Shown: positions 1-10,861 of the stretch, one piece after another
Layout of the letters: the number at the start of each line of letters is the position of its first letter
Numbering within the stretch: position 1 is the stretch's first letter
Assembly: GCF_900638335.1 (NCBI RefSeq)
Contig: NZ_LR134508.1
Coordinates: 1,364,001-1,428,000 of the forward strand
Length of the DNA: 64,000 nt
Direction: 5' to 3'
Source: Campylobacter lari
Lineage (GTDB): Bacteria; Campylobacterota; Campylobacteria; Campylobacterales; Campylobacteraceae
Notes under the pieces: model-generated
What the model was told of the DNA's origin: nothing
Database searches by the model: none
Seen by the model: the letters and a program-made list of their open reading frames with translations, nothing else
Position numbers and translations under genes: made by a program

Positions 1-2639
1 TAAAATTTCAAGCTTTCTCTTAAATTTCCTTGCCACATCACGCGTGTTGCAACCTTAGCTAAAGGAATTCCTGTAGCTTTACTCACAAAAGGCACAGTTC
101 TACTAGCTCTTGGATTGACTTCTATCATATAAAGTTTATTATCATGAATAGCAAATTGTATATTTAAAAGCCCTACTACACCTAAATTTAAAGCAATATC
201 TTTTGTTTTTTGCTCAATCATTTCAAGCATAACTTCATCAATATTTACAGCAGGTAAAGAACAAGCACTATCTCCTGAGTGAATTCCTGCTTCTTCAATA
301 TGCTCCATAATACCTGCTACATAAACTTCTTTTCCATCACTTATCGCATCTATATCAAGCTCAGTTGCGTTGTCTAAGAATTGATCGATTAATACCGGAG
401 ATTTATCACTCACATCTACCGCTTCTTGCATATAAAGTCTAAGCTCACTTTCATTATGCACCACACGCATTGCACGACCACCTAAAACATAGCTTGGTCT
501 AACAAGTACAGGATAACCTATCTCATTTGCTTTTATGATTGCTTCTTCTACACTTATGGCTGTGCCATTTTTAGGTTGATTTATGCCTAAATCTTCAATA
601 AATTTAGCAAATTTCTTTCGATCTTCAGCTAAATCTATCACCCTTGCGCTTGTTCCTATGATCTTTGCCCCAAAAGCGCTAAGGCGTTTTGCGAATTTAA
701 GCGGAGTTTGACCACCAAAATGCACTATCACTCCATCTGGTCTTTCTCTATCAATAACCGCTCTTAAATGCTCAAAATCAATCGGCTCAAAGTATAAAAT
801 ATCACTTGTATCATAATCTGTTGAAACCGTTTCTGGATTACAATTATACATTATAGTTTTTACACCCATATCTTTTAGAGCAAAAGAAGCATGCACACAA
901 GCATAATCAAACTCAATACCTTGTCCTATGCGGTTTGGTCCACCACCTATAATCATTACTTTTTTATCTTTTTTATCTTTATTTTCTTTTACTTGCGTAG
1001 CTTCATTTGCATTGATACTTGAGTATAAATACGGGGTTAGTGCTTCAAATTCGCCTGCACAAGTATCTACTTCGCTATATTGAGCGATGATTTTGTGCTT
1101 AATTCTTGTATAATAAATATCATTTTGACTTAACTCAAGATTATCTTTTTGATTAATCAAGCTAGCGATTTTCTTATCTGAAAAACCTAAGGTTTTAGCT
1201 TTTCTTAATAGTTGCTTGTTACTTAAGATATCCATATCTATTTGGTTTTCAAATTCCACTATTTCTTTGATTTGGTTTAAAAACCAAGGATCTATTTTGC
1301 AAAGCTCAAAAAGCTCTTGCGTGCTAAAACCTTCTCTAAAAGCTTGTGCTATATAAAGCAAGCGTTTTTCATTAGCTTGACGAATTTTTGCCAAAAGCTC
1401 ATTTTTATCACATTCTATAGCATCAAAGCCACTTAAATTTCTCTCAAGCGAGCAAAGTGCTTTTTGAATGCTTTCTTTAAAAGTTCTCCCTATAGCCATA
1501 ACCTCGCCCACACTTTTCATAGCAGTACCTAGCTCTGTACTTGCATTTGGAAATTTTTCAAAAGTAAAACGAGGAATTTTAGTTACGATATAATCAATTA
1601 CCGGTTCAAATGAAGCAGGAGTTCCTGTAATATCATTTTTAATCTCATCTAAACTAAATCCAACCGCTAAAAGTGTAGCTACCTTAGCTATAGGATAACC
1701 CGTTGCTTTACTAGCTAAGGCTGAAGATCTTGAAACTCTAGGATTCATTTCAATAACTATCATTCTACCATTAGTTGGATTGATAGCAAATTGCACATTT
1801 GATCCACCTGTATCTACTCCGATTTCTCTTAAAATCGCAAAAGAGGCATTACGCATTGCTTGGTATTCTTTATCAGTAAGCGTTAAAGCAGGGGCTATAG
1901 TAATGGAATCACCCGTATGAACCCCCATAGGATCAACATTTTCAATAGAACAAACGATAATACAATTATCATTTTTATCTCTAATGACTTCCATTTCGTA
2001 TTCTTTCCAACCAAGTAAGCTTTCTTCAATTAAAATTTCATGGATAGGACTTAATGCTAAAGCAGTATTTGCAAGCTCTGCAAACTCATCCATATTATAC
2101 ACCACGCCACTTCCTGCACCACCTAAGGTAAAAGAAGCTCTAATCATCAAAGGAAAACCAATCTCATCAACAGCTTTTAAAGCCTCTTCGTAATTATACG
2201 CATACATAGACCTTGGTAGATCCATGCCAATTTTTTTCATACATTCTTTAAAAACTTGCCTATCTTCACCTTTTTTTATCGCTTCAGGATTTGCACCTAA
2301 AAATTTTACATCTGCAAGCTCACCACTTTCATAAACTTCCATAGCAACATTTAAAGCAACTTGACCACCCATAGTAGGTAAAATCGCATCGATTTTTTCT
2401 TTTTTTATAATACTTAGAATACTTTCTTTGGTAATTGGTTCTATGTAAGTTGCATCAGCAAATTCAGGATCTGTCATAATTGTAGCTGGATTAGAATTGA
2501 TCAAAACTACTCTATAACCTAGCTCTTTTAAGGTTTTTGCCGCTTGAGTCCCTGAGTAATCAAACTCACAAGCTTGACCTATAACGATAGGCCCACTGCC
2601 TATTAATAATATATTTTTGATATCTGTTCTTTTTGGCAT
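1..2639 (-). CDS. carB: Carbamoyl-phosphate synthase large subunit, 3' end cut by window
   Basis: Makes carbamoyl phosphate from bicarbonate, ATP and glutamine-derived ammonia for arginine and pyrimidine synthesis, as a cytoplasmic complex with CarA. The frame opens with [20 protein letters not shown], the family's N-terminus, and shows the first ATP-grasp half followed by a second one that begins near residue 560 with [17 protein letters not shown]. About 879 codons are present against a usual length near 1,075 to 1,090, so the end of the second synthetase half and the C-terminal MGS-like allosteric domain lie beyond position 1. Start ATG at 2639 has AGGA upstream and its own extended -10 promoter at 2669-2677, so it is not simply the tail of the mreBC operon. 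No internal damage seen. Confidence 0.97.
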   Translation of the reverse strand, partial: MPKRTDIKNILLIGSGPIVIGQACEFDYSGTQAAKTLKELGYRVVLINSNPATIMTDPEFADATYIEPITKESILSIIKKEKIDAILPTMGGQVALNVAMEVYESGELADVKFLGANPEAIKKGEDRQVFKECMKKIGMDLPRSMYAYNYEEALKAVDEIGFPLMIRASFTLGGAGSGVVYNMDEFAELANTALALSPIHEILIEESLLGWKEYEMEVIRDKNDNCIIVCSIENVDPMGVHTGDSITIAPALTLTDKEYQAMRNASFAILREIGVDTGGSNVQFAINPTNGRMIVIEMNPRVSRSSALASKATGYPIAKVATLLAVGFSLDEIKNDITGTPASFEPVIDYIVTKIPRFTFEKFPNASTELGTAMKSVGEVMAIGRTFKESIQKALCSLERNLSGFDAIECDKNELLAKIRQANEKRLLYIAQAFREGFSTQELFELCKIDPWFLNQIKEIVEFENQIDMDILSNKQLLRKAKTLGFSDKKIASLINQKDNLELSQNDIYYTRIKHKIIAQYSEVDTCAGEFEALTPYLYSSINANEATQVKENKDKKDKKVMIIGGGPNRIGQGIEFDYACVHASFALKDMGVKTIMYNCNPETVSTDYDTSDILYFEPIDFEHLRAVIDRERPDGVIVHFGGQTPLKFAKRLSAFGAKIIGTSARVIDLAEDRKKFAKFIEDLGINQPKNGTAISVEEAIIKANEIGYPVLVRPSYVLGGRAMRVVHNESELRLYMQEAVDVSDKSPVLIDQFLDNATELDIDAISDGKEVYVAGIMEHIEEAGIHSGDSACSLPAVNIDEVMLEMIEQKTKDIALNLGVVGLLNIQFAIHDNKLYMIEVNPRASRTVPFVSKATGIPLAKVATRVMWQGNLRESLKF

Positions 2640-2668
2640 ATATTTTCCTAAGCTGAATTTTTAGCCAA

Positions 2669-2677
2669 ATTATAACA
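2669..2677 (-). promoter_or_regulatory. Extended -10 promoter of carB
   Basis: On the minus strand TGTTATAAT fits the TGnTATAAT extended -10 form usual for sigma-70 promoters in Campylobacter, which have weak -35 boxes. The predicted start gives a leader of roughly 25 nt containing an AGGA ribosome-binding site before the carB ATG. Confidence 0.6.
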
Positions 2678-2725
2678 AATATAAGTTTTTTAGAAGTTGA
2701 AATTTTTAAAATAAATAAGTAAAAA

Positions 2726-3466
2726 TTAGTTTTCTACCATGTAAAAATAACTTGGTGCTTTCATTTTAGTATAAGGTTTGACATAAGCATTTTGATAAGC
2801 ACCCTCTTCTTCTATTTTAAAAATTTCTCCCACTGGAATTCCTGAAAAGAAAATCTCATCTAAGCCACTTGTATAAACCTTATCACCCATTTTAAGTTCA
2901 AGCCATTTAGGGATATATTTAACTAAAACATAATCATTTCTTCCATGAGCTATGCCTGGCGCTTGTTCTTTACCTATGTAAACAGAAAAAATACATTCCT
3001 CATCACCTTGCAAAAGACCCAAAGCTCTACCATTTTTCTCTATGACTACGCCTGCTGTATAACCATTATAAATTAAACCTTTGATTTTTCCTTTATAATC
3101 AACATCAAGCCAAACCTTATGATAATCACTAATTTGCGCATAAGAAGTTGCTTTAACTAAACTCACATTAGGATAATAAAAACTTGAATTTTTATCACTT
3201 AAAATGTTATTTAGCTCATTAGCAAAGTTTTTCATGTAGATATTATTTTTTTCAAGCTCAGCATTTCTTTCTCTCAAAGTTCTAATTTCTTCAGCTTGAT
3301 TAAAATGTTCGTTGAATTTATTTTTTAAAAGATCAATACTTTGAGAAAATTGATTAACAATAGCAATATTTAAGTCTAAAACATTCCGTTTTATTACATC
3401 TCCATAATAAAACGAAATAAATACTAAAAAAGATAATATTAAAACGCTAAGAATTTTACTCTTCAT
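2726..3466 (-). CDS. mreC: Rod shape-determining protein MreC
   Basis: Periplasmic scaffold protein of the elongasome that links the MreB cytoskeleton to peptidoglycan synthesis. 246 residues: a short cytoplasmic start, one membrane helix at about residues 4-24, a coiled-coil stretch rich in Glu, Asn and Lys at about 45-95, then the beta-rich periplasmic domain containing the family-like stretch [19 protein letters not shown]. The start overlaps the end of mreB by 11 bases, so translation is probably coupled. It is the last gene of the fabZ-lpxA-clpX-mreB-mreC run. No MreD gene follows; carB comes next. Confidence 0.93.
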   Translation of the reverse strand: MKSKILSVLILSFLVFISFYYGDVIKRNVLDLNIAIVNQFSQSIDLLKNKFNEHFNQAEEIRTLRERNAELEKNNIYMKNFANELNNILSDKNSSFYYPNVSLVKATSYAQISDYHKVWLDVDYKGKIKGLIYNGYTAGVVIEKNGRALGLLQGDEECIFSVYIGKEQAPGIAHGRNDYVLVKYIPKWLELKMGDKVYTSGLDEIFFSGIPVGEIFKIEEEGAYQNAYVKPYTKMKAPSYFYMVEN

Positions 3467-4493
3467 TCGTTAGCTGGTGTAATAATGAAATTTCTTCTAA
3501 AGCTTTACCTGTACCTTTTGCAACTGCTAAAAGTGGCTCATCAGCTACATACACTGGAAGTTTTACAATTTCAGATAAATACTTATCAAGCCCACGTATT
3601 AAAGCTCCACCTCCTGTTAAAACAACACCATTTTCAACAATATCTGCTGCAAGATCAGGTGGCATCATTTCAAGAACGATTTTTAAAGCATCGGCGATTT
3701 CTTTTAAATGCTCACGCATAGCCTCTCTTACATCTTCACTTGTTAGTTCAATTCTGTTTAATAACCCTGTTACTTGATCACGCCCTTTAACCACCATAGA
3801 AAGTTCTTTTGGAAGTTGAACTGCTGAACCAATAGAGATTTTAATCTCCTCACCTGTTCTTTCGCCTATAACAAGATTATATTTTTCTTTTACATAATTT
3901 ACTATACTAGTATCAAGCTTATCGCCAGCTGTGCGGATAGATTTTGAAATCACAAGTCCACCTAAAGAAGTAACACCAATTTCAGTTGTACCACCACCAA
4001 TATCAACTACCAAGCTCCCTTGAGGTTCCCTAATTGGTAAATTTGCACCGATAGCTGCTGCCATAGGCTCTTCTATCAAAAACACCTCTCTAGCGCCTGC
4101 ACTTAAAGCACTTTCTCTAACCGCTTTTCTTTCAACTTGAGTTAAACCATAAGGTACTGAAATGATAATTCTAGGTCTTAAAAAAGATTTTCTTCTATGA
4201 GTTTTTTCTATAAAATAACGGATCATTTTTTCAGTCATATCAAAATCAGCAATCACACCATCTTTCATAGGACGGATTGCTTCGATATTACCCGGGGTTT
4301 TTCCTACCATTTCCTTAGCTTCTTTTCCAACAGCTAAAATTTTAACCCTACCATATCTTTCACGCTCTACTGCAACAACCGAAGGTTCATCAATCACTAT
4401 ACCTTTATCTTTTACCAAAACTAAAGTATTTGCAGTACCTAAATCAATCCCCATATCACTTGAAAAAAATCCAATTATTTGATCTAAAATCAT
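3456..4493 (-). CDS. mreB: Rod shape-determining protein MreB
   Basis: Bacterial actin that polymerises under the inner membrane and directs lateral wall growth. 345 residues, full length. The actin-fold nucleotide motifs are present: [11 protein letters not shown] near residue 15, [11 protein letters not shown] near residue 164, and [13 protein letters not shown] near residue 293. It starts two bases after the clpX stop codon and overlaps mreC at its end, so it sits in a tightly packed operon. Its presence in a spiral cell fits curved-rod growth. The RodZ-like protein at 19.4-20.3 kb could be its membrane partner (inference). Confidence 0.97.
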   Translation of the reverse strand: MILDQIIGFFSSDMGIDLGTANTLVLVKDKGIVIDEPSVVAVERERYGRVKILAVGKEAKEMVGKTPGNIEAIRPMKDGVIADFDMTEKMIRYFIEKTHRRKSFLRPRIIISVPYGLTQVERKAVRESALSAGAREVFLIEEPMAAAIGANLPIREPQGSLVVDIGGGTTEIGVTSLGGLVISKSIRTAGDKLDTSIVNYVKEKYNLVIGERTGEEIKISIGSAVQLPKELSMVVKGRDQVTGLLNRIELTSEDVREAMREHLKEIADALKIVLEMMPPDLAADIVENGVVLTGGGALIRGLDKYLSEIVKLPVYVADEPLLAVAKGTGKALEEISLLHQLTNEE

Positions 4494-4495
4494 TT

Positions 4496-5725
4496 TCAGC
4501 CTTTAACTTTTTTATTTTTTATAAATAAAGGTTTTACACCTTCTTTAATTACCTCTTTGGTAATTACTATACTATATCCATTATACTCTGGCAAATCAAA
4601 CATCAAATCTACCATCATTTCTTCAATAATACTTCTTAAACCTCTAGCTCCTGTTTTACGCTCTAGCGAAAGCTTAGCAATCTCTCTTAGTGCTTCATCT
4701 TCAAATTTTAATTCCACATTATCAATAGCAAAAAGTTTTTGATATTGTTTAATAATGGCATTTTTTGGCTCAGTTAAAATACGCACCATACTTTCTTCAT
4801 CAAGCTCTTCTAAAGAAGCAAGTACATGCAATCTTCCTATAAGTTCAGGGATAAGCCCAAAATGCACTAAATCATCAGGCTCTAATCTTTGAAGCAAGGC
4901 TTCTTTTTCGTCTTTTTTATCATCAGTAAAAAAACCCATGACATTATCGCCTAGTTTTCTTTTAATAATATCACTAATACCATCAAAAGCCCCACCACAC
5001 ACAAATAAAATATTAGTTGTATCTATTTGTATAAAATCTTGATTTGGATGTTTTCTACCACCTTTTGGTGGGATATTTACTAAAGATCCTTCGATGATTT
5101 TAAGTAAAGCTTGTTGTACACCTTCACCGCTTACATCTCTTGTAATGGAACGATTTTCACCCATTCTTGCGATTTTATCGATCTCATCGATAAATATAAT
5201 CCCTTTTTGCGCTCTTTGTACATCTCCATCAGCAGCTTGCAAAAGGCGTGTTAGGATATTTTCAACATCTTCTCCCACATAACCTGCTTCAGTTAAAGAA
5301 GTCGCATCGCAAATTGCAATAGGCACATCTAAAAATCTTGCTAAAGTCTGCGCTAGTAAAGTTTTTCCACTTCCTGTTGGACCTACTAATAAAATATTTG
5401 ATTTTGCCAATTCTGTATCATCATCTTCTAAGTCAGATCTAAAAAGCCTTTTGTAGTGATTATACACTCCTACACTAAAGATTTTTTTAGCTCTATCTTG
5501 TCCGATAACATATTTATCTAAATATGCTTTTAATTCTTTAGGGGTTATGTCTTTAAAATTTTCTTTATCAACTTCTTTATTTTTTAGCTCTTTTTCCTCT
5601 CCAAAGAAAATATTGCAAGCACTTTCAGCACAATACTCACATATAAAGGCATTATTATAATCATTTACTAAAATTCTTCTTTCACTTGTTTCTATTTCAT
5701 TGCAAAAACTACATCTTTTAACCAT
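4496..5725 (-). CDS. clpX: ClpXP protease ATPase subunit ClpX
   Basis: AAA+ unfoldase that delivers substrates to ClpP. 409 residues. The N-terminal zinc domain has Cys5, Cys8, Cys29 and Cys32. Walker A GPTGSGKT lies at 115-122 and the Walker B region FIDEIDK near 175. The loop VMGFF in the second half corresponds to the tripeptide loop that docks on ClpP (MGF here rather than the common IGF/LGF). Its start overlaps the lpxA end by 8 bases. No clpP gene is seen in the window, so the peptidase must be encoded elsewhere. Confidence 0.97.
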   Translation of the reverse strand: MVKRCSFCNEIETSERRILVNDYNNAFICEYCAESACNIFFGEEKELKNKEVDKENFKDITPKELKAYLDKYVIGQDRAKKIFSVGVYNHYKRLFRSDLEDDDTELAKSNILLVGPTGSGKTLLAQTLARFLDVPIAICDATSLTEAGYVGEDVENILTRLLQAADGDVQRAQKGIIFIDEIDKIARMGENRSITRDVSGEGVQQALLKIIEGSLVNIPPKGGRKHPNQDFIQIDTTNILFVCGGAFDGISDIIKRKLGDNVMGFFTDDKKDEKEALLQRLEPDDLVHFGLIPELIGRLHVLASLEELDEESMVRILTEPKNAIIKQYQKLFAIDNVELKFEDEALREIAKLSLERKTGARGLRSIIEEMMVDLMFDLPEYNGYSIVITKEVIKEGVKPLFIKNKKVKG

Positions 5726-6512
5726 GGTTTTTTTCCTTATATATAGGAATTCCTCTTTTTGTTTCTAAGATAAAATTACACATTTTTTTAACATTTTCAC
5801 TAGAAGTACTTTTTAATAAATTTAAAGCATTATCTTTTAGATTTCCTTGTCTGAATAAAAATTTAAAAGCCTTGCTTAAAACATCCACTTCTTCTTTATC
5901 AAAACGTCTTCTAATGCCTACTAAATTTAAACTTCTAATGCTTGCACGATTTCCCTCAGCCAAGCAAAATGGCACCACATCTTGAGAAAGTGCGCTAGCA
6001 CCTGCTATCATACACCCCTCGCCTACTTTTACAAATTGATGTATTGGAGTAAGCCCACCTACTACGGTATAATCTCCAAGTTCTACATGACCTGCTAAAG
6101 TAGCATTATTTGCTAAGATGATATGATCTCCTAAAGTACAATCATGCGCAATATGAGAATAAGCCATGATAAAAGCATTATCACCTATCCTTGTAAAGCC
6201 ATCGCCTTTAGCTGTACCTGAGTTAATAGTAACAAATTCTCTAATAACCGCGTTCTTTCCTATAATAACACCTGAGTTTATCTCATCTTTATAAGATATA
6301 TCTTGCGGGACATCTCCTACTATGGCATAAGAAAACACTTTTGAGTTCTCGCCTATGGTTACATTAGGTAAAATTCTTGCACCTTGTTTGATGATAGTAT
6401 TTGCGCCTATGTTAGCATTTTTACCAACATAAGCATAAGCTTCTACTACAACATCATCAGCTATAATAGCTCCATCTTCTATAACTGCACTTGGATGAAT
6501 TTTACTCATCAT
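5718..6512 (-). CDS. lpxA: Acyl-ACP--UDP-N-acetylglucosamine O-acyltransferase LpxA
   Basis: First step of lipid A synthesis: transfers a hydroxyacyl chain from acyl carrier protein to UDP-GlcNAc (or its 3-amino analogue in Campylobacter, an established feature of the genus). 264 residues. The first two thirds are left-handed beta-helix hexapeptide repeats, with the conserved HIAHDC segment holding the catalytic histidine near residue 122. The C-terminal helical part follows. The first ATG overlaps the fabZ stop (ATGATG), giving two adjacent candidate starts; the first is used here. fabZ and lpxA draw on the same hydroxyacyl-ACP pool. Confidence 0.96.
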   Translation of the reverse strand: MMSKIHPSAVIEDGAIIADDVVVEAYAYVGKNANIGANTIIKQGARILPNVTIGENSKVFSYAIVGDVPQDISYKDEINSGVIIGKNAVIREFVTINSGTAKGDGFTRIGDNAFIMAYSHIAHDCTLGDHIILANNATLAGHVELGDYTVVGGLTPIHQFVKVGEGCMIAGASALSQDVVPFCLAEGNRASIRSLNLVGIRRRFDKEEVDVLSKAFKFLFRQGNLKDNALNLLKSTSSENVKKMCNFILETKRGIPIYKEKNHG

Positions 6513-6949
6513 TTATCTACTATCATAGCTTTAAGTTCAGCTTCTGCGACTAATTGTCCATCTACAAAAGCTTTTCCTTGAAAAATCCACATATTTCCAC
6601 GATTTTTCACTACACTCATTTCATAATCAAGTCTATCACCAGGACGCACTGGATTTCTAAATTTAGCATTATCAATACCCGTAAAATATACCACCTTAGT
6701 GCTTGGGTCTACTTTATCATCCATACTTTCAAATGCTAAAACCCCTCCAGTTTGCGCCATACCTTCTAAAATTAACACACCTGGATAAATTGGATGATCT
6801 GGAAAATGCCCCATAAAAACATGATCGCTTATACTAATATTTTTATAACCTCTAACAACTTCTTTGTTTTTTAATTCTACGATTTTATCTACAAGTAAAA
6901 ATGGATACCTATGTGGTAAAATTTTTTGAATTTGCATTACATCTATCAT
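6509..6949 (-). CDS. fabZ: 3-hydroxyacyl-ACP dehydratase FabZ
   Basis: Dehydrates 3-hydroxyacyl-ACP in fatty acid elongation. 146 residues, hot-dog fold. The signature [20 protein letters not shown] carries the catalytic His48 and Glu62, and [12 protein letters not shown] at 11-22 is also typical. First gene of the run fabZ-lpxA-clpX-mreB-mreC and overlaps lpxA by four bases. A short AT-rich gap of about 68 bases separates it from the queH end, where a promoter probably lies, but I could not pick one with confidence. Confidence 0.97.
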   Translation of the reverse strand: MIDVMQIQKILPHRYPFLLVDKIVELKNKEVVRGYKNISISDHVFMGHFPDHPIYPGVLILEGMAQTGGVLAFESMDDKVDPSTKVVYFTGIDNAKFRNPVRPGDRLDYEMSVVKNRGNMWIFQGKAFVDGQLVAEAELKAMIVDK

Positions 6950-7017
6950 AAATTTAGCCTTAAAATATATTCAAAATTCAGATTTTACAAAAAAAATATT
7001 AATAAATTAATTAAGTT

Positions 7018-8091
7018 TTATAACTTCACAATCTTTTCTTTGCTATCAAAATAAATTTCACTTTTTGCCATAAATTCATAAGCACCTTTAATAATATTTT
7101 CAACAATAATCACCGGTGAAAGATCATAAGTACCAAAATGTTTTTGTCTTATTTTGATTTCTTGCTCTATTTTTAAAGGATTTTGTAAAAAATCTTCGTA
7201 ATTTTTAAATCGCATTTTACATAAGCTATTGAAATAATCAAAACTCCATAAATTAATCTCATCCTTTGCACTTTTATAATGCTTTAAACCCTCATCTAAA
7301 ATACTAAATTTAGTGTAAGAATTTTTAAAATGTGAGTAAAATAAAACATGAGTTTTTATAGCTTGCTTGTTTTGTTTTATCAAAGCTCTTAACAAACGAT
7401 AATTTAAAAATTTCTCTCTTTGAATTTCAAATTTAATGCCTTTTTTTTCTAAACTTTTTACTTGGTTATAAAATTTGATTTTTTCCTCTATACTTGAAGG
7501 CAATATTTGTTTATTAATAGGACTCATCAGCTCATCTATAAAGGCTTTTTGGCTTTTTTGTTTAGAAAGTGCATAAATGCATCCACAATAATTTTGATGA
7601 TAAAGCATATCTTGCTTTGCTAGGGCAAATTGTCTTTGCGTACCTCCATTTTTTCTAAAATCAGGCGCTAAAAACTCTATGCCAAATTTATCACATTCTT
7701 TTTGTAATGCCAATTTTAGTTGCTCTAAATCTTTTTTAGGAGATGTTAAAAGAGTTGTTGTAAGTTTTTTTTCTCCTATTTTTTGAGCAAATTCAACACT
7801 TTTGTGCATTCTAAAATCAAAACAAATTTGACATCTTGCACCTTTTTCAGGTTCATCTTCATAACCCTTTACACTCTCAAGCCATTTTTCATACTCATAT
7901 TCACCCTTATAAAGTTTAATACCTAGTTTATCACAACTGCGTTTAACATCTAAAAATCTAAGTTCATGCTCACTATATGGATGAATATTTGGGTCATAAA
8001 AATACCCGATGATTTTCTCATCAGGATAGGCTTTGCTTAATTCTTGTATAAAATAATGACTATCCACACTACAACAAATATGAACTAACAT
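7018..8091 (-). CDS. queH: Epoxyqueuosine reductase QueH
   Basis: Last step of queuosine synthesis in tRNA, reducing epoxyqueuosine to queuosine; QueH is the non-homologous alternative to cobalamin-dependent QueG. 357 residues. Cys pairs fit the family's cluster ligands: HICCSVDSH at 4-12, ARCQICFDFR near residue 85, and YCGCIYA near residue 168. The C-terminal 150 residues extend beyond the compact core of some homologues and look basic and helical. Its start overlaps the peroxiredoxin end by 7 bases. QueD and QueE lie 15 kb away on the same strand. Confidence 0.9.
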   Translation of the reverse strand: MLVHICCSVDSHYFIQELSKAYPDEKIIGYFYDPNIHPYSEHELRFLDVKRSCDKLGIKLYKGEYEYEKWLESVKGYEDEPEKGARCQICFDFRMHKSVEFAQKIGEKKLTTTLLTSPKKDLEQLKLALQKECDKFGIEFLAPDFRKNGGTQRQFALAKQDMLYHQNYCGCIYALSKQKSQKAFIDELMSPINKQILPSSIEEKIKFYNQVKSLEKKGIKFEIQREKFLNYRLLRALIKQNKQAIKTHVLFYSHFKNSYTKFSILDEGLKHYKSAKDEINLWSFDYFNSLCKMRFKNYEDFLQNPLKIEQEIKIRQKHFGTYDLSPVIIVENIIKGAYEFMAKSEIYFDSKEKIVKL

Positions 8092-8546
8092 AATTCTTTT
8101 AATACCTTAAAAGCATGATCTTTTGCTTTTACATTTTTATAAATTTTTGTTATTTTTCCTTCCTCATTAATTACAAAAGTAGATCTTATAAGCCCTTCAT
8201 ACTCTTTTCCATAATTTTTCTTTAAACCCCAAGCACCATAAAGTTTGCAAATTTCTTTTTCACTATCACTTAATAAAGTGTGTTTTAAATCATATTTTTT
8301 TATAAAATTTTCATGTGATTTCACACTATCTGGGCTAATACCTATAATCACAGCATTTTGTCCTAAAAAATCTTCATAATTTTGACTAAATTCGCAAGCT
8401 TGTGTAGTACAACCTGGGGTATTATCTTTTGGATAAAAATACAAAACAATTTTTTTACCCAAAAAATCACTTAGAGAAATTTTAACTCCATCTTGATTTA
8501 AAAGTTCAAAAACCGGAGCTTTATCACCAATTTGTAATTCTTTCAT
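8085..8546 (-). CDS. bcp: Thioredoxin-dependent peroxiredoxin, Bcp/PrxQ type
   Basis: Reduces hydrogen peroxide and organic hydroperoxides using thioredoxin. 153 residues, usual length. The active site FYPKDNTPGCTTQACEF has the peroxidatic Cys46 and, five residues later, the resolving Cys51, the atypical 2-Cys arrangement. Gene overlaps the tautomerase end by four bases and queH by seven, forming a three-gene unit transcribed away from ilvE. Thioredoxin and its reductase, its likely electron donors, are encoded at 14.4-15.8 kb. Confidence 0.95.
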   Translation of the reverse strand: MKELQIGDKAPVFELLNQDGVKISLSDFLGKKIVLYFYPKDNTPGCTTQACEFSQNYEDFLGQNAVIIGISPDSVKSHENFIKKYDLKHTLLSDSEKEICKLYGAWGLKKNYGKEYEGLIRSTFVINEEGKITKIYKNVKAKDHAFKVLKELC

Positions 8547-8749
8547 TTTTTACCTTTCAATCTTAATTTTTCTACACTTTCACCACCAAAAGCAATATTA
8601 TATGGTTCAATATCTTCTAGCATTATGACTATATTTTGCTTTGGCTTATTATATTTTGTATGCAAAAGCTCTGTAATATCTGCTATCAACTCTTCTTTTT
8701 GTGCTTTGCTAAATTCTGGTTTAGCAAGTTTGATATTAATAATAGGCAT
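8543..8749 (-). CDS. 4-oxalocrotonate tautomerase family protein
   Basis: Small enzyme of the tautomerase superfamily, 68 residues. The start at 8749 is chosen because it gives MPIINIKLAKPEF, so that Pro becomes the N-terminal catalytic base after Met removal, and because AAGGAA lies six bases upstream. An upstream in-frame ATG at 8794 would bury the proline and is rejected. Substrate is unknown; in Campylobacter and Helicobacter such proteins are annotated DmpI-like without an aromatic degradation pathway. First gene of a unit with the peroxiredoxin and queH, divergent from ilvE. Confidence 0.88.
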   Translation of the reverse strand: MPIINIKLAKPEFSKAQKEELIADITELLHTKYNKPKQNIVIMLEDIEPYNIAFGGESVEKLRLKGKK

Positions 8750-8809
8750 TGTTTTTCCTTGCTTTAAATAAAGAATTTTACTATATTCTAGCAATTATTA
8801 GTATATTTT

Positions 8810-8818
8810 TGATAAAAT
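8810..8818 (+). promoter_or_regulatory. Extended -10 promoter of ilvE
   Basis: TGATAAAAT fits an extended -10 (TGn plus TAAAAT) with T-rich DNA upstream. It predicts transcription start near 8825 and a leader of about 20 nt with AAAGG before the ilvE ATG at 8847. The divergent tautomerase promoter must lie within the same roughly 97-base gap. Confidence 0.5.
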
Positions 8819-8846
8819 TAGTTTTATTTTCAATAAAGGCTTACTC

Positions 8847-9761
8847 ATGATTAGGGCAAAAAAAATTTGGATGGATGGAAAAATCATTGATTTTGATGAT
8901 GCGAAAATTCATGTTTTAACACATTCATTACATTATGCAAATGCAGTTTTTGAAGGAACAAGAGCTTATAAAACACAAAATGGTTTAGCAATTTTTAGAT
9001 TAAAAGAACACACTAAAAGACTTTTAGAGTCTGCAAAAATCACTTTAATCAACTCACCTTTTTCTCAAGAAGAACTTGAAAATGCACAAGTTGAACTTTT
9101 AAGAGCAAATGATTTTCAAAATAACACTTATTTGCGTCCATTGATCTTTTTGGGTGATGGAACTATGGGAGTTTATCATGCTAAAGCTCCTGTTAGGGTA
9201 GCTATTGCTGCTTGGGAATGGGGTGCTTATTTGGGCGAAGAAGGCTTGGAAAAAGGTATTAAGGTTAAAATTTCTTCTTTTGCTAGAAATAGCGTAAAAT
9301 CTAGCCTAGGTAAAGCCAAAGCAAGTGCAAATTACTTGAATTCTCAAATGGCTAAATATGAAGCTATAGAAGCAGGATATGAAGAAGCTTTAATGCTTGA
9401 TGAAGAGGGTTTTGTAGCAGAAGGAACAGGAGAGTGTTTTTTTATGGTTAAAGATGGAAAATTAATCACACCACCAAATGATTTTTCATTAAAAAGTATC
9501 ACTCAAGATACTGTTTTAAAAATTGCACATGATTTGGGCATAAGCGTAGTGCGCCAAAGGATTTCAAGAGATGAAGTTTATGTGGCTGATGAGGCATTTT
9601 TCACAGGAACTGCAGCAGAAATAACTCCGATAAATAATATTGATGCAAGAATTATAGGAAATGGAAAAAGAGGTGAGCTAACAACAAAGCTTCAAAATGC
9701 GTATTTTGATATAGTTTATGGACGCAATGAAAAATACGCTTCTATGTTAACTTATATTTAA
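8847..9761 (+). CDS. ilvE: Branched-chain amino acid aminotransferase
   Basis: PLP fold-type IV aminotransferase that makes leucine, isoleucine and valine from their 2-oxo acids with glutamate. 304 residues, full length. The PLP lysine is most likely Lys158 in KASANYLNS. GTGECFFMV near residue 193 and GTAAEITPI near 254 form the cofactor phosphate and substrate sites. It opens a plus-strand group of four genes; the next gene starts 12 bases after its stop. Nothing unusual in composition. Confidence 0.96.
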   Translation: MIRAKKIWMDGKIIDFDDAKIHVLTHSLHYANAVFEGTRAYKTQNGLAIFRLKEHTKRLLESAKITLINSPFSQEELENAQVELLRANDFQNNTYLRPLIFLGDGTMGVYHAKAPVRVAIAAWEWGAYLGEEGLEKGIKVKISSFARNSVKSSLGKAKASANYLNSQMAKYEAIEAGYEEALMLDEEGFVAEGTGECFFMVKDGKLITPPNDFSLKSITQDTVLKIAHDLGISVVRQRISRDEVYVADEAFFTGTAAEITPINNIDARIIGNGKRGELTTKLQNAYFDIVYGRNEKYASMLTYI

Positions 9762-9773
9762 TAAAGGAACTAA

Positions 9774-10844
9774 ATGCCAGCTGATTTGAATGATTATTTT
9801 AATAAAAAAAACAATCAAAACAACAATAAGCAAAATTTAAATTTCAAAGCCCCAGAATTTAATTTCAAAGGTTTTGGAAAATTTTCTCCATTAATTTATA
9901 GTGCGATTGCGATTATTTTAGTTTTTGCGCTTTTCAAACCTTTTGCAATAGTTAATTCAGGAGAAATGGGGATCAAATCTACCACGGGTAAATACAGCCC
10001 TACTCCACTTGAACCAGGACTTCATTTTTTTATGCCAGTATTACAAAAAATTACTATAGTGGACACTAGAGTAAGACAAATTAATTACGCTTCCATTGAA
10101 GGCGTAAATGAAAATTTACAAATAGGTTCAGGTGTTGTAAATAAAAATAGTATCTCTGTACTTGATTCAAGAGGTTTGCCTGTATCTATTGATGTAACCG
10201 TTCAATATAGATTAAATCCTTTGCAGGTTCCTCAAACCATAGCTACTTGGGGGCTTAATTGGGAAAATAAAATCATTGATCCAGTGGTAAGAGATGTGGT
10301 AAGAAATGTTGTAGGTCAATATACCGCAGAAGAGCTTCCAACAAATCGTAATACTATAGCAGTACAAATTGATCAAGGCATTAGAAAAACTATAGAAAGC
10401 CAACCAAACGAACCTGCTGAGCTTCAAGCAGTTCAACTTAGAGAGATTATCTTGCCTATAAAAGTAAAAGAACAAATTGAAAGGGTGCAAATTGCTAAAC
10501 AAGAAGCTGAAAGAACCAAATACGAAGTAGAAAGAGCCAATCAAGAAGCACTTAAAAAAGCAGCTTTAGCTGAAGGGGAGGCAAACGCAACCATCATTAG
10601 TGCTAAAGGTAGAGCAAGTGCAGTTAAAATAGAAGCTGATGCGCAAGCATACTCAAATAGAGAAATAGCAAAGAGTTTAAACAATCCTTTGCTTGATTTA
10701 AAACAAATCGAAACTCAAAAGCAGTTTAATGAAGCACTTAAGGTTAATAAAGACGCTAAAATTTTCTTAACACCTGGTGGAGCTGTACCAAATATTTGGG
10801 TTGATAGCAAAGATAGTAAAAGAACAAGCTCAGTAGCAAATTAA
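9774..10844 (+). CDS. SPFH/band 7 (prohibitin-like) membrane protein
   Basis: Single-pass inner membrane protein of the stomatin/prohibitin/HflK family, 356 residues. Residues 1-35 are Asn/Lys-rich and cytoplasmic, one membrane helix spans about 38-60, then the SPFH domain (VNSGEMGIKSTTGKYSPTPL onward), a charged coiled coil at roughly 220-290 (repeats of KQEAERTKYEVERANQEA), and a C-terminal segment. These proteins form large ring cages that organise membrane proteases such as FtsH. Cys-free and low in hydrophobic anchors apart from the helix. Lies 12 bases after ilvE and just before two DUF2393-like membrane proteins, suggesting a shared envelope task (inference). Confidence 0.85.
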   Translation: MPADLNDYFNKKNNQNNNKQNLNFKAPEFNFKGFGKFSPLIYSAIAIILVFALFKPFAIVNSGEMGIKSTTGKYSPTPLEPGLHFFMPVLQKITIVDTRVRQINYASIEGVNENLQIGSGVVNKNSISVLDSRGLPVSIDVTVQYRLNPLQVPQTIATWGLNWENKIIDPVVRDVVRNVVGQYTAEELPTNRNTIAVQIDQGIRKTIESQPNEPAELQAVQLREIILPIKVKEQIERVQIAKQEAERTKYEVERANQEALKKAALAEGEANATIISAKGRASAVKIEADAQAYSNREIAKSLNNPLLDLKQIETQKQFNEALKVNKDAKIFLTPGGAVPNIWVDSKDSKRTSSVAN

Positions 10845-10861
10845 AAACTAAAGAAGTGATA

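Noticed and set aside
10212-10544. Antisense 110-codon frame in the SPFH gene
   Set aside because: Composition follows the coding strand; no start signals.
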